NCBI GenBank assembly: GCA_018350325.1
Contig: JAEVLN010000011.1
Location: 3,034,449 to 3,098,448 of the forward strand
Length of the DNA: 64,000 bases
Direction of reading: 5' to 3'
Origin: Globodera rostochiensis
Taxonomy: Eukaryota > Nematoda > Chromadorea > Rhabditida > Heteroderidae
Position numbers and translations under genes: made by a program. A model generated the notes under the pieces. The model was not told the origin of the DNA and ran no database searches. It worked only from the letters and a program-made list of their open reading frames with translations. Positions within the stretch are counted from its first letter, which is position 1. Every line of letters begins with the position of its first letter. Positions 11,157 through 26,642 of this stretch are shown here, piece by piece.

Positions 11157-11862
11157 TTGTTTAATTTAAAGATGCAAAAACTGTCAAATGTTAAAATTAG
11201 GTGTACATATTAAAACATTCTGTCCGACGATGCATAGACCAAAACCAGAAATTGGAGATAAATGTCTGTCCGTCGGACCTTTTGCCAGATTTGCTTACCG
11301 GACCTTTTGTCCACGTACGGTTTTTACTTTTCGCATCAGTGGTGACCGATTTCGAACCCCGGACCCGAATTCGAACAATTGATTCAAAAAAAGACTAGCA
11401 TTTCTGGTCCTGGTTTCGGGATTGAGATCGGCAATCCAAAGAGCTGAGAGTTTTCCAGTCAAGATCCCGGTCCCGACCAAAGCTACTTTTTAAGATACTG
11501 AAATGGGTTTGTCCCTATTAAGAGACGGGTCGGCAAATGTTACAAAAAAATTTTGTGTTTTACGCAAATTCTGAAACATTCGAAGCTTTTCGAGGTCGCA
11601 TGTTGCCAGGGTACCTAGAGACGAAAGCCTTGGCGTCAATTCAACGGGAAAAGACTCATGCTGCTTTTGACAATTGATTTCTCAATTTATATTGTTGATG
11701 TTTAATGCATTTACCTACTCTCATAGATGTTGATTGAATCGGATGTCATATCGCTATCAGCGACCTAACCCCCGAGTACTTTTGTCACATAAATATGTAT
11801 TTGTTTAGGTTTGGTGTATTTCTCTTATTAAAAAAGATTAAGTCAATCTTTAGTCTTCAAAA
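11157..11862. other. Divergent intergenic region between RPB6 and the RPRD gene
   Basis: The region should hold both promoters. At about 11219-11330 it contains TGTCCGTCGGACC and TTACCGGACCTTTTGTCC, motifs shared with the small inverted-repeat element at 53266-53399. ACCCGAATTCGAACAATT at about 11362 matches the hairpin family seen at 46.4 and 50.9 kb. No gene is seen. Confidence 0.5.
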
Positions 11863-14048
11863 ATGGTGAAAATAAGCGAAGAAACCATTCGGAAACGACT
11901 TCAAGCAGTTAATCAAACACAGGAAGCGGTACAGACTTGCTCAAAGTGGGTGTTACACAATCGAGAAATGATTGACCGGATTTCCATCTGCTGGATGGAT
12001 ATTTATAAGAAGGGTATTGTTATGTTCACAACAGTTCGAGGCAAAAGCTTTTAGCATCCGACAAATTGCGCATTGCACTCATTTACGTACTGAATGATGT
12101 CGTGCAAAAAGCGGCAAACAAACGGGACACCAACGTCACTTCGGCTCTTCATCCTCATTGGATAAATGCGACTGGGCTGTCCAAGTAAGTTTATATGGTG
12201 TTTTTGTAATGAATTTACAAGTGATTAAGTGTGAGCGTGAAGAAGCCGATCTCACGGTGTGTAGAAGTTCTGGAGCAACGGAATGTTTATCCTCCTCATA
12301 TCATCGAAGAAATGAAGGCAGCGCTAGGTATTTAAATTTTTTAATAATTGCCCAGTTAACTTGTCAATGTTAATGCAGTTAGCCGAATAGCGACTGAAAA
12401 AGACGAGACCCAAAGTGGAGACTTGGATTTTTCGCAAATGACGCGAGGCATCGACAGCTTTTTCAAAAATGAGGTTATTAATTAGGCTATTCTAACAATT
12501 GACGTTGTTTCTCCTTTTAACGGTTCTTACCGAAAAGGCAAGAGAAATCTTGGCAAGGAGTTCTTTCAACTTTAAAGAGTCAGTTCAATCGCGCGTAAAA
12601 GGTCGTTTTTAACGAAAGAGTTGGGAAATGAGAATTGTTTAGACAGGGATGAAGGAGTTAAAGCACTCGCCGATATGGATACATCGCGACAGAAAATGGT
12701 TTCATTTTTGGAGAGTGTGGAAAGGCATCAACAAAAGGGAATTAAACTCATGGAAATGATGCAACACGCGAAGCAAACATTCAATTTGCAGTTGAGAGAT
12801 GTGACTGTGGTGAACGATGTTGGTCCTTTAATGAGGTCAACCTTAAAAAAGAAAGGTTTAGGCTTACGAGAAATTTGCCGAGGGGATTAGAGAAACAAAA
12901 CAGCAACTTGAGACCATGGAGAAGTCAGGTGCTCTGGTCAGCGACGCTTCGTCACCGCCACGGGATGCGCCATCTCCCACGGCTGGTGATGACCCATTCT
13001 TGCACGGCGTTGACGGAGATGAAGCTACGGGAGCGGAAGACATGGAAATGGACGAAGAGGATGCGCCGGGTCCAAGCAGTTGCTTTCTTAAGCCTTCCAA
13101 GGATTATGTGGCGTCTATTCCCGCTGTCCCTGAGATAGATCCACGTTTGCAGGTTTGTTGAATAACCAAATTGTATTCTGTTGGAGCAAATAAAAAGTTG
13201 TCTGTTCTTCAATTTTAGCGTTTGGTAAGCCAAAGTGTTATGTCGACGAACCAATTTCCACACAATGGCAATATGCCTATGCCAGCCAATATGAACAGGA
13301 CGATGCTGGATCCACGCCAGTTGGACCCTCGACAAGCTCGCTTCTTCCCTCCTCCTCAGCCTCCGCCACAATTACCGCAACAATTGAATTTTCCGCCTCC
13401 AATAATTCCACCACCCGGCATTTCTCCACCGCCTCCAGCCGCACAAAATCCAACTGTCGATTCAATGCTCGCCATGGATAAAACTCAGCCTCCGCCTCAA
13501 ATCTTTTCAATGCCTCCACCACAAATTTCCAACGGGATTATTCCCAACGAAAGCGCGTCAACTTCTCATGCTGGAGGCACAGCTTTATCGCCCCCAGTAG
13601 CACTTTTTAATCCATCCAATCCACCGCCGTCTCTTATGGCGTCACAAATGGTATAAGAACATAATAATTATTTAGTATTCTTCTGCCTTTTATCTCTTCC
13701 AGCAAATTTCGCCATCGTCTTCTCATCAAATGAACTTTTCAATTCCACCGCCATCTCTTGTCCAGCCTCCTCTACCACTAAACCAGTTTCGGACTCCACC
13801 ATTGTATCACGGAGGCCAAAAGAGAAGAAACTCTTCGGGATCAGGCAATGTTTTATTTTATGGAAAATAACAATTTTATTTTAGAATCAGCAGGCAATTT
13901 CAAACAAACGCGTCCTTCTTGGTCCTTTTCTACGGGAGAAGAAGCACCGCAAAATCTTCTGTGGGGCAGTGAAGACAGCGACGGGAGAGGTGCGAACTGG
14001 CGGAGGAGTGTTGGCGAAAGTGGCAGAGGTGGAAGATACCGGCACTGA
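11863..14048 (+). CDS. RPRD/CIDS-type protein with an RNA polymerase II CTD-interacting domain
   Basis: Proteins of this family bind the phosphorylated CTD of RNA polymerase II and help recruit CTD phosphatases. Exons are 11863-12013, 12055-12184, 12236-12327, 12379-12473, 12538-12559 (22 nt), 12619-12818, 12862-13152, 13219-13650, 13703-13844 and 13885-14048, all in phase. The CID spans roughly residues 1-130, with QTQEAVQTCSKWVLHNRE, LRIALIYVLNDVVQKA and VLEQRNVYPPHIIEEMK. A coiled-coil region follows. The C-terminal 250 residues are acidic and then strongly proline-rich. The last intron is read as GC-AG (13845-13884); a GT donor at 13850 would change the C-terminal frame. The 22-nt exon is inferred from phase and is less certain. 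Confidence 0.85.
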
Positions 14049-14424
14049 TCAATTGGAAGTTCGAACATTTTGGGCTCGTGGGGAAATGATCAGATTTGGC
14101 TGTTGATTCTCAACCATTGCGAAAACCCTCACTTATTGTATTATATTACGTCTTACAATGAAATGGGGACCATCCTTTAGATTGTGGATTTTCATCACTT
14201 TGCAATCTAGAATGTGCGGACTCAATTTGAAAAGTTTAAATGGTATTATACCTTCATATATTTTATCCTTTTGCAATTTGTATAAATTTCGAATGTAATT
14301 TTATTATAAAGACGGGTTTTCAATAGATACTACTCCAAATTTCGATTTGTCAAGAAATGATTCCGTTGAGTATTTATGGAATTTATATTAAGTATTTCAT
14401 ACTTTCTAGACTAAAAAAACATAA
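14049..14424. other. Intergenic region between RPRD gene and TIM23
   Basis: About 375 bp, AT-rich. It holds the likely 3' UTR of the RPRD gene; if the alternative final splice is used, coding continues to 14106. No other gene is seen. Confidence 0.4.
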
Positions 14425-14919
14425 ATGAGTCAGCCGGAAATCATCATGCCCGAAGGTTACGAGTCTGGTCGGGGAAAGTTTGAGTTTGCCCTCGGATACA
14501 TCGGGTGTTCTGTTATCGGTGGATTTGGTGTTGGCAGTGTGCGCGGAATGCTCGGCGAGTTTGGAAATCCGCACAACAAAGCTTTAGTCAGAGTATATTT
14601 GTAAAATAACTCCAAGCATGATTTTAGGCTTGGAACCCATGGTACACTCGGGTGTTGAACGCGACGACAAAACATGGGAGTGGATATGGCAATTTTTCTC
14701 TATTCCGTTACTGAGTTGGGGCTGAAGTTGTCGCGAGCAGACGATTTGCTTAATTCGTTCATTGCTGGGCCCGTCGCTGGTGGGCTTTACCGCGGATTGC
14801 GCCATGGGTTGCGAGCCGGTGGAATTGGCGCTGTGGCCGGGTTGGGTCTGGTCACTGCTTGGAATTTGTGTGACCGAGACAGCAGAAGAGAGTTGCGCGA
14901 AATTCTGCGATTGTCATAA
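14425..14919 (+). CDS. timm-23: TIM23 mitochondrial inner-membrane translocase subunit, frame broken near 14688
   Basis: TIM23 forms the presequence import channel of the mitochondrial inner membrane. Exon 1 (14425-14592) encodes MSQPEIIMPEGYESG and the first membrane segment with GGFGVGSVRGMLGEF. Exon 2 starts at 14628 with AWNPWYTRVLNATTKHGSG, matching the family. Near 14685-14695 that frame runs into a stop (FSLFRY then TGA). The rest of the protein, AIFLYSVTELGLKLS, then DDLLNSFIAGPVAGGLYRG to the C-terminus, continues in another frame. About five family residues are missing at the break, so a small deletion or a sequence error fits better than an intron. The gene is otherwise complete to the stop at 14917-14919. 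Confidence 0.75.
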
Positions 14920-15222
14920 TTTTTTCGCTCAAATGTCTTGGGTGTACCGCAGTGAACGCACCACTCCAAAACTGCATAAATTATATACCGATCGCTTTGT
15001 ATCGACGAGCTAATTTGTAAGCTTGGAAATAGGTCAAAAGTTTAGGAAATGTTTGAACCGGTTTTTGCCACTTAAACATGGCCAAAATGGATACGGCCGA
15101 CTGAGTCCCATTATCCAATGTCTTTATAGTCGTTGAAGAATAAATTTTAAAATCTTTCGATATAAGGTAATTTTTTCCCCGTCGGGACCTCAATTCTCTA
15201 CCATTAACGGCAGTGCTGTGGA

Positions 15223-16210
15223 GTGGGGGTCGTTTCGGCGCCCACGTTTAGGCGCTGGGTACGTTTCGGCGCCAAATAAAATAATGTGAAAAATATTAGT
15301 AAAGTCTTTGAATTTTTTGTTTTTTTTAAGCGAAAAATATACCCGTTTCATAAATCTCAGCCTATAATTTTTACAACATAGAGCAGATGTATTATACATG
15401 AAATCCAGATCCAGGATTTTTCAAAATGTCAGTTAGGCCTAAGCCACCCTAAGCTTTGGGGTTCGTTAGGCTTAGGCTTCACGTCATTTTGCAATTTCTT
15501 CGTGGGCAATTACCAAATGAACCGAAACGACCCTGGCGCCGAAACGTGAGGCCGAAACGACCCGTTCCCGTGCCGTGCGGTACTTTGGCCAGTAGTTAAC
15601 TAGGGGAACAAGACGTTTGGGCCCTGCCGTTTGGGCCCGTCGTTTGGGCCCCGGACGTTTGGGCCCCAAGGAAACGATATCAGGGCTGCGTCGAAATAAA
15701 AAATTTTCGAAATCAGAATTTTTTTATTTCGGTTTTTGAAATCGAAACAAAAAAACACAAGGTTCGACGCAACCCTGATGCATACATAAGATAAATAAAA
15801 ATACATAATCGTTTACACACCCTATTTTTTTACATCAATTATGGTCTACTATTTTTTGCCTAAGCTTAAGCTCGGCTAGCTAGGCCTAAGCCTAAGCCTA
15901 ACGAACCCTAAGCTCAGGGTGGCTTAGGCCTAAGCCTAGCAAACCCCTAAGCCTTGCAATTTTCAGAATTTTTGCGAGGAATTTTCCACAATTACCAAAT
16001 GAACCCCTGAATTTCCTGCAAATTTTCGGATTATTGTATTTGAATTATAATTTTTGTTATGTATTGTTCATTTGAAAAAAAATTCTGAATAAATAAAAAG
16101 CCCAGCAAGTCCAAATTCCCATGAGAAACTTTAGGGGGCCCAAACGTCCCGGGCCCAAACGTCCCCGGGGCCCAAACGGCAGGGCCCAAACGTCGGGGCC
16201 TAAACGGCCT
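15223..16210. repeat. Three interleaved inverted repeats
   Basis: No gene is seen here. Set A has GTTTCGGCGCC-type arms at about 15229-15275 and 15518-15560. Set B has arms 15435-15479 and 15888-15930, about 44 bp and nearly perfect, built on GGCCTAAGCCACCCTAAGC. Set C has GGGCCCAAACGT multimers at about 15609-15668 and, inverted, 16134-16206. The sets overlap as A, B, C, so only one can fold fully at a time. CAATTACCAAATGAACC occurs as a direct repeat near 15509 and 15990. This looks like nested insertions of foldback or MITE elements. Confidence 0.7.
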
Positions 16211-16288
16211 GAAATGTTCTCTCAGTTGTATACTCAAATGCTAAACCTAAAAAGCTATTTCTTCACTTGACAAATGAGACTCGCATCA

Positions 16289-16595
16289 GGTGTTTCCGAC
16301 AATAGTTGATTTCGACAGTGAATTCCAAATAAATGTTTCGAACTTGTCAGACATTTCGAATTTTCAACTTCTAAATGCTTTTTAGGCCTGTACGTTATCC
16401 GTTATGTTAAAAAATGCATTTTTAGGCTTGCTTCGAAAATTACAGGTCTTTTGAATTGTTCGAATTTTTTACTTTTCAGGTATTTTATATCATTACGTGG
16501 GTCGAAACGCCTAAAGATAAGAAGTTTAAACTTCTTGGAAAATTACAGAATCTTCAACAGTGGCACTGTCGAAATCAACTATTGTCGGAAACACC
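16289..16595. mobile_element. Foldback element with 32-bp perfect terminal inverted repeats
   Basis: The left end 16289-16320 starts GGTGTTTCCGACAATAG. The right end 16564-16595 is its exact reverse complement and ends GTCGGAAACACC. The 243-bp interior is AT-rich with no reading frame of note. I do not see a clear target-site duplication. The best call is a small non-autonomous DNA element. Confidence 0.65.
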
Positions 16596-16639
16596 TTGCT
16601 TATTTGTTTAGTTCGTCGCGACAGATCGATTCATAATAA

Positions 16640-16915
16640 TTCGAAAGCTTACAACTAGTAGAAGCTTACAAAAGCAAAAGCTAAGCGATTGGCCAAATTA
16701 CAAAAAAGTTATGGCCAATTGTGGCCAAAAAAACGGTTTCTGGCCATAACTTTTTTGAGATTTGGCCAATCGCTTAGCTTTTGCTTTTGAAAGCTTCTAC
16801 TAGTTGTAAGCTTTCGAATGATACCAAAAATGTTTGATTTGGTTAGACTTGAAAGAAGTTATAATGAAAAAACTGTTGAAAAGGGGAACGAATCGGGGGT
16901 GAACGAATCGTCCTC
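16640..16915. mobile_element. Hairpin element with TTATGGCCA core, copy 1, left arm truncated
   Basis: Bases 16640-16818 form a near-perfect hairpin with arms of about 78 bp. They start TTCGAAAGCTTACAACTAG and meet at TTATGGCCA/TGGCCATAA around a short spacer. The right side continues through GAACGAATCGGGGGTGAAC to about 16915, matching the outer arm of copy 2 at 51135-51530, but the matching left outer arm is missing. A C run follows at about 16926-16938. Confidence 0.75.
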
Positions 16916-17267
16916 CGTCCGAATTCCCCCCCCCCCCCAAAATGAAATTTGAGAAAAAAAAACAAGAGGGGGGACCCTTTTGTTTTGTATTTTTACAATT
17001 TTTTAATCATTGATCATTTTTTTAACAAATGCCATCAAAAAAGCAAAAAAAAAAAATTGCTTTTTTGAAAATTCCAAAAATGCACAGACGCTGGGAAAAC
17101 CATCTGAGCGCCAGTGCTCAGATGGACAAATTCCCCCTCCCAGAAATTTTTTCTGGCTTAGTTGTTTTTCTGTTTTGATGCGCACATACAGCACTCTAGA
17201 CCATTGATTTGAGCATTATTCTAGATTAAACAATTGCTGTTTTACTTCTGATATCAAATTGCAACAA

Positions 17268-21356
<4,089 letters not shown>

Positions 21357-22063
21357 TTGACCCCCCCCCCCCCCCTCCTCTCTCTCTATCTCTCACACTT
21401 ATTGATTGAAAACATTTCGTTAACTCGTTTATCTGTCCCCAGTTCGTTGATTTTGTTTAAGAGGGGGGCATCATTACAGTGTATTATTATTATGGTAGTC
21501 GTTTGTCATTTTAGCATGTTACTGTTTAGCCCTTTCTTTCCCTCCTCAATTTCATCCCGTCCAGCTTTTTGGTTAAGTTTTCGCTATTAATTTGTCGTGT
21601 AAAACATATAATGACATTTGCGGATTGACCCAAAGACAAACATTAAAATTATTGCGTTTGTTCGCGGCTAATCATTTGCTAAATCAGCGAAAATCAAATT
21701 TTCATGTTTACGAGCATTATTTTCATGAATTGTGGTCCGTCGGTGTCATTCATCGTTGTCGATTCTCTCTCCCTCCTTCCCGCGATCTGTTAATTTACCC
21801 AAAAATCAATCCATATCAAATTGCAGAGCAATCCGATGACCTTATAACACATAAAGGCCACTCAAATGGCCGAAAAAGCAGACAGCTAATGGAAAGGGGG
21901 TAATTTTGTTGTAACAACTTTTTATTCACATTAATGTTCAAAAGCTGTGAGAGTGTGGAGTCGGAATACATTCTTATCTCATTCATCATTTAATTAATTC
22001 TATATCGGACATCGGTTAAGGTTTTTGGGGATGAATTAACGGGTCTCGGGTAGCTGGAAGTCA
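21357..22063. other. Intergenic region between AP-1 gamma and GBA2
   Basis: About 700 bp. It begins with a run of 15 C followed by a CT-rich tract (21360-21400). The rest is AT-rich, with no gene I can support. Confidence 0.45.
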
Positions 22064-25000
22064 ATGGAGAATTGTATCAGAGAGGTCGAATTCGACTTTG
22101 ACGCTTTGGGTGGGCGTTTTGGTTGGTTTGCGCGGGCGGACAATGAGGCGCAGGAGAGACGAACTCCGTTCGACCGGCCCACACTTTCTCAGGTTTTTCC
22201 AGGAATGGCGGGAATTGAGTTCGGGCAGCGTCTTTTAATCTCCGGTTTAGATCCTTCAATTGGTTCCGTTTGTGTGGCGTTACACTCTCTTTTGGATTCG
22301 CAATGTCTTCGATCGCGAGCGCATTTTCATCGACATTTTCCGTCCCTTTCACCACTATCCCTACAACGCCCTCCCCTGCGGTGCTATTGGTTCCGGCTCT
22401 ATTGGGCGCGACTTCCGTGGCGCCTTCTGCAAATTCAACCTGAGGCCCGGGTTGGTTCAACAGCACAGCGAGCCTATTAAGGTCGGTGACAGAGCCGGTC
22501 AATGACAAACGTAATATGTAGGGTAGATTTTAAAATTGTTGTTTGCACATTTCGGTGTAAACCAGGAGATAAGTGCGTAGCATAGAAATTACTGTTTGTT
22601 TAGGCGGACCAGTTCATCCTCACTTTGATGTCCGCCGAAGGCGTTCTTGTCCGTCAAACTGTGCTCAGTGCGGTTACATCATTTGCTGCTTCCGACGACT
22701 TGTCGTCTTGGGACTTTTCCCTTTCTCCGAAGGATGTCACTTACCGGTTATTTCCCTTGTCGATGTCCGTTCGCTTAGTCTTTCCTCCGTTCAGCGCCCT
22801 TTACCCGCGGGCATGGACTAAATTCGAATTGCCCGAAGAAAAAGTCGTCGTTTTGATGCGGCAAATTTCACCAGTTTTGCCACGGGATTATAAGGTGAGC
22901 TTTTCATTGAAAATTGGCACTTTTTTGATAAAAAAATATCTTGAATTTTTGTAGAACGCTTCTTTGCCTTGCACTTTGTTCACCTTTCGGGTCCTCAACA
23001 ATTCCGAACGTGCTTTGAATGTTTCCATCACTTTTACTTTCCGAAACGAAAATAAGCTCATGAAAGGGACAACGAAGGAGTGCAGCTCAGACTTATTCAG
23101 GACGAAAAAAGGTAATCTTTCTGTCGATTGCATTTGAATAAATGTCGTTCTGACTAGCGGAGGGCGTCCTCTTACATCAATCTGTGTCCGGAATGCCTTG
23201 CACCTTTGCATTGGGGGCCCTTTGCCGTCCAAATGTGCAAATGTCCTCCGGGACTCGCTCATTTGATCCCTCCGGCGATGGGTTTGCCCTATGGAATTTG
23301 ATGGCTACCGAGAGGAAACTCATTGAAATTGGTCTCTTTTTTTTCGGCACTTTGCATTTTGTTCTATTTTTAGTTGAGGAACCGAAAAATAACCGTTCTC
23401 TTGGAGTCGCATTGGCATTACACGCAAAAGTGGCGGCGGGTAGTGCGACTGACAATGAGGAGGAAATGGCATTTGCACTCGTTTGGCATATGTTTGGTTG
23501 GGGGAGGGGGGCTTTTTAATCAGTTAATGGGAATGTTTTCAGGCCTTTTGTTCACTTTGGCGGCGGAAAACGCACTTTTCAAAAGTATGAAAAGTCTAAG
23601 AATAATTGTGAACGGGGTTGGTCAACAGCATTCAATTGTGTACTCAACCCGTCCTATTCGATGCCGGGTTGCAGAAGGGACGAATGCCAAAGAAAACGTT
23701 CCATCCCATCAATTCACTTAACTTTGAATGGATCTCTTTGCATACTTACAAATTAGAGGCTAAAGTGGATGGGACGAACACTTTTAGTCATTCGAAGAAA
23801 ACGTTTTTGAACTCATTTTATCGGACTGAAAGTAATTTTTCAGATGGTATTCTCAATTTTTTGATGCTGCCGAGCAGGGCAAAGGTGCGGTTGAACTTTG
23901 TGAGTACGCTCTCGAAAATTATGTCCAGTGGGAAGCCGAGATTGAGAAATGGCAACGACCAATTATGGAAGATCAGTGAGTACTTTTGCTGGAGCTCGCT
24001 TTGATCACTCCGACCGTTCCAAGGGCACTTCCCGATTGGTTCAAGTCGGCATTGTTCAATGAGCTCTACTTCCTTACCGACGGGGGTTCCGTTTGGTTTT
24101 GTTATGATCCCCAATGGCGCCAGCAAGAGCCGCAGCTTTCCGAATACTCGGCCCGTCAGTTCAGTCGATTCGGTCGCTTTGCCTATTTGGAATGTGAGGG
24201 AAGGGGTCAATCCGTCGGCATTTTCCTACCGCATTAAGCATGGGAATACCGGATGTTCAACACTTACGACGTGCACTTCTATGCTTCGTTTGCGCTTGGC
24301 CAACTGTTCCCCCAATTGGAACACTCGATTCAAGCAGAATTCAGTAAATGTGCTCTGTTTTTGGTGCGATTTCGTAGTTTAAGATGATCAGGTGGAACAC
24401 TTCAACCCGAAAAGCGTAAAATATCATATGAGCGGAATTTGTTCGCCGGTAAAAGCAAGGAACAGAGTGCCCCATGACCTCGGCAACCCAGGTACTTTCT
24501 ACACTTTCATTGCGCGTATTTTGGGGGAATTTTAGCTGAAGAGCCATGGCTTAAAACGAATGCCTACCGAATGCACGACACAAGCGAATGGAAGGATTTG
24601 AATCTCAAATTTGTTCTTTGTGCCTACCGGACTTTTTGCTCCGTTCTCGGGAGGGATCGCCAATTTTTGTCGCAGGTTTGCCCATTTGCGTGAGCAATTG
24701 TTTGGGCGAATATTCGGGCAAAATGTCAAGGTTTGGCCCCAAGTGCAAATTGTGGTGAACGAGGGGTTGGAGCATTGGGACACCGACTGCGACGGAATGA
24801 TCGAAAATTTTGGCACCGCCGATCAGACGTATGATGCGTGGAAGATGCGCGGGGTCAGGTGATAATTGACAACAGAAATTGTCTGAATCGTGCCGGATTT
24901 TTGTTTTTTGTTTATTAAAAATAAGAAACCGTCCGCCTGGCCCGGTGGCTGATTTAATTGTGCCACCTTTTGAGTGCCTATTGCGGCTCTCTTTGGCTTG

Positions 25001-25843
25001 CCGCTTTACGCGTTGCCGTGGCCATGGCCGAGGAAATGGAATTGCCGAAGCTGGCGGAAGATTATCGTGCCATTTTGGAACGGGCCAAGGAAGTGTTCAT
25101 GTCCAAGTTGTGGAACGGACGCTACTTCAACTTTGATGAGTGTTCAGACGAAATAATGGCCGACCAACTCTGCGGCTACTGGTTCTTGCACTCCATCGAT
25201 CCAAAAATGGCTGATCAAGTTGGATTTTGCTAAGATAGGACTTCGAATTATCCGTTTAAGCCTAGCTTTCTGGTTTCTTTAAATGCTAAATGGAAGCTTA
25301 ATACATAAAATTGGCGCCCTATGGTGAATAGTCTCACACAAATTGGGAAGATCGTCCCGGCCTCGTCGTCTTATTTATGTGTTCAGATTCTGCCCACTGC
25401 CTACGTCGACTCGACATTGGATACTATTTTTGAATTCAACGTTGACAAATTTTCCGGCGGTACTTTAGGCGCAGTTAACGGAATGTGCCGAAATGGGAAG
25501 GTTGCCTCATCGCTTCAGGCGGACGAAGTTTGGGTTGGCACGAACTACGCACTCGCCTCGCTCTTCATTCAGAGGGTTCCAATGAACTGCTTTTGCCTTT
25601 CTATTCGTTTGTTCTTAGGGGCACTTCTCGCGCGGTTTCAAAATTGCCCGAGGGCCTTTCGTCGCGTGTTACCATCGGCTTGGACTCCAATTTCAAACGC
25701 CCGAAGCGCTGTATCAACATCGGTTTTACCGCGCGATTGGCTACATGCGTCCACTGAGCATTTGGGCGATTTATTGTGCACTTCGAACGGCGAAACTTGG
25801 GCAAAGGGAAATGGACAATCCCAACGGCCGATTGACAAATTAA
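22064..25843 (+). CDS. Non-lysosomal glucosylceramidase GBA2 (GH116)
   Basis: GBA2 cleaves glucosylceramide to glucose and ceramide at the cytosolic face of ER/Golgi membranes. Sixteen exons join in phase: 22064-22192, 22251-22481, 22604-22894, 22955-23111, 23158-23331, 23374-23491, 23543-23584, 23844-23975, 24024-24193, 24239-24343, 24384-24491, 24536-24675, 24731-24858, 24975-25218, 25387-25575 and 25619-25843. The product is 860 residues, near the family size. The N-terminal beta domain has [16 protein letters not shown]. The catalytic domain has [14 protein letters not shown], whose Glu is the expected nucleophile, and [17 protein letters not shown], whose Asp is the expected acid/base. 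[12 protein letters not shown] is near the C-terminus. Assignment of the catalytic residues follows GH116 knowledge, not an alignment. Confidence 0.95.
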
Positions 25844-26094
25844 CGACCTGCGCAAAATGCTTCCCGGTCAGTGCAGTGCCGTGATGGAAACATTTCCGGA
25901 ATTGCCTTTTATTTATTAGTCATTCATTGGTTGTCCAATTGTTACGATTTTTGTAATCAGTGACTTTGGAATTTATCGTCGTTATTCAATGAAAAGGATA
26001 AATTTGTTTGGTTCTCCTTATTTCTCGCTGTTCTGTCAATTCTTATCCGAATATTATTCCTTTTTAAACAACAAACACTTTTAATTTTCACCCG

Positions 26095-26556
26095 ATGTCA
26101 ATTTGGCGCCGCTTGCCGTTTCGCAAAGCATTGCCATTCATTCACAGCGGAGAGAGTGCCGTTCTTGGACTTGTGCCGTCTTCAACTCCGTTCTTCGTAT
26201 TCCGCAGCGTCCCTTCTCTCATCGCTTTTCGCACCTTCGCCGACGGGCATATGGCAGACGAAGGGCTTCTCACTGCGGAACGCGTTACAAAAATCTTACG
26301 CGCCAAATTCAGCGAGACGGACGGTTCACTGGTGCACGTGGAGGACATTTCTGGTGCCTAAAAAGTCGAAGAAGTCGCGCAGATGAAACATTTCGATTAA
26401 GGCGGTTGCGGTGCAATGTTCCACGTGCGGGTGGAGTCGCCCCAATTCAGCGGAATGACGCGGGTGAACCAGCACAAAATGATCAACGAGGTGCTGAGGA
26501 GTGAAATCAGGGACATGCATGGGATAACCATTGAGACGAAAGCTTTGGTCAAATAA
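26095..26556 (+). CDS. BolA-like protein 3, mitochondrial
   Basis: BOLA3 works with glutaredoxin 5 and NFU1 in late mitochondrial iron-sulfur cluster delivery. Two exons, 26095-26353 and 26402-26556, encode 137 residues. The N-terminal 50 residues are arginine/serine-rich without acidic residues, as in a mitochondrial presequence. The BolA fold reads LLTAERVTKILRAKF, then HVEDISGGCGAMFHVRVES, with the conserved cysteine, and VNQHKMINEVLRSEIRDMHG with the invariant histidines. The gene starts 251 bp after the GBA2 stop on the same strand. Confidence 0.93.
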
Positions 26557-26642
26557 AATGGATGGATCGGTCCTTGATTGTATTTGTTACTGCCTAATTG
26601 TCGACAAAAAAATTCATCACTAAATGTTATAATCGGTGTTGA

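Noticed and set aside
12474..12537. A third apparent non-AG acceptor in the RPRD gene (CTTTTAACG before VLTEK)
   Set aside because: A canonical AG at 12536-12537 (CCGAAAAG) joins in phase, so no unusual acceptor is needed.
12560..12618. Continuation of the RPRD frame through ARSSFNFKESVQSRVK with a 17-nt intron
   Set aside because: A 17-nt GT-AG intron is too short to be credible. A 59-bp GT-AG intron (12560-12618) gives the same downstream frame.
21592..21903. 103-codon plus-strand frame in the AP-1 gamma to GBA2 interval
   Set aside because: It lacks an ATG near its 5' end, has no motif, and lies in AT-rich intergenic DNA.
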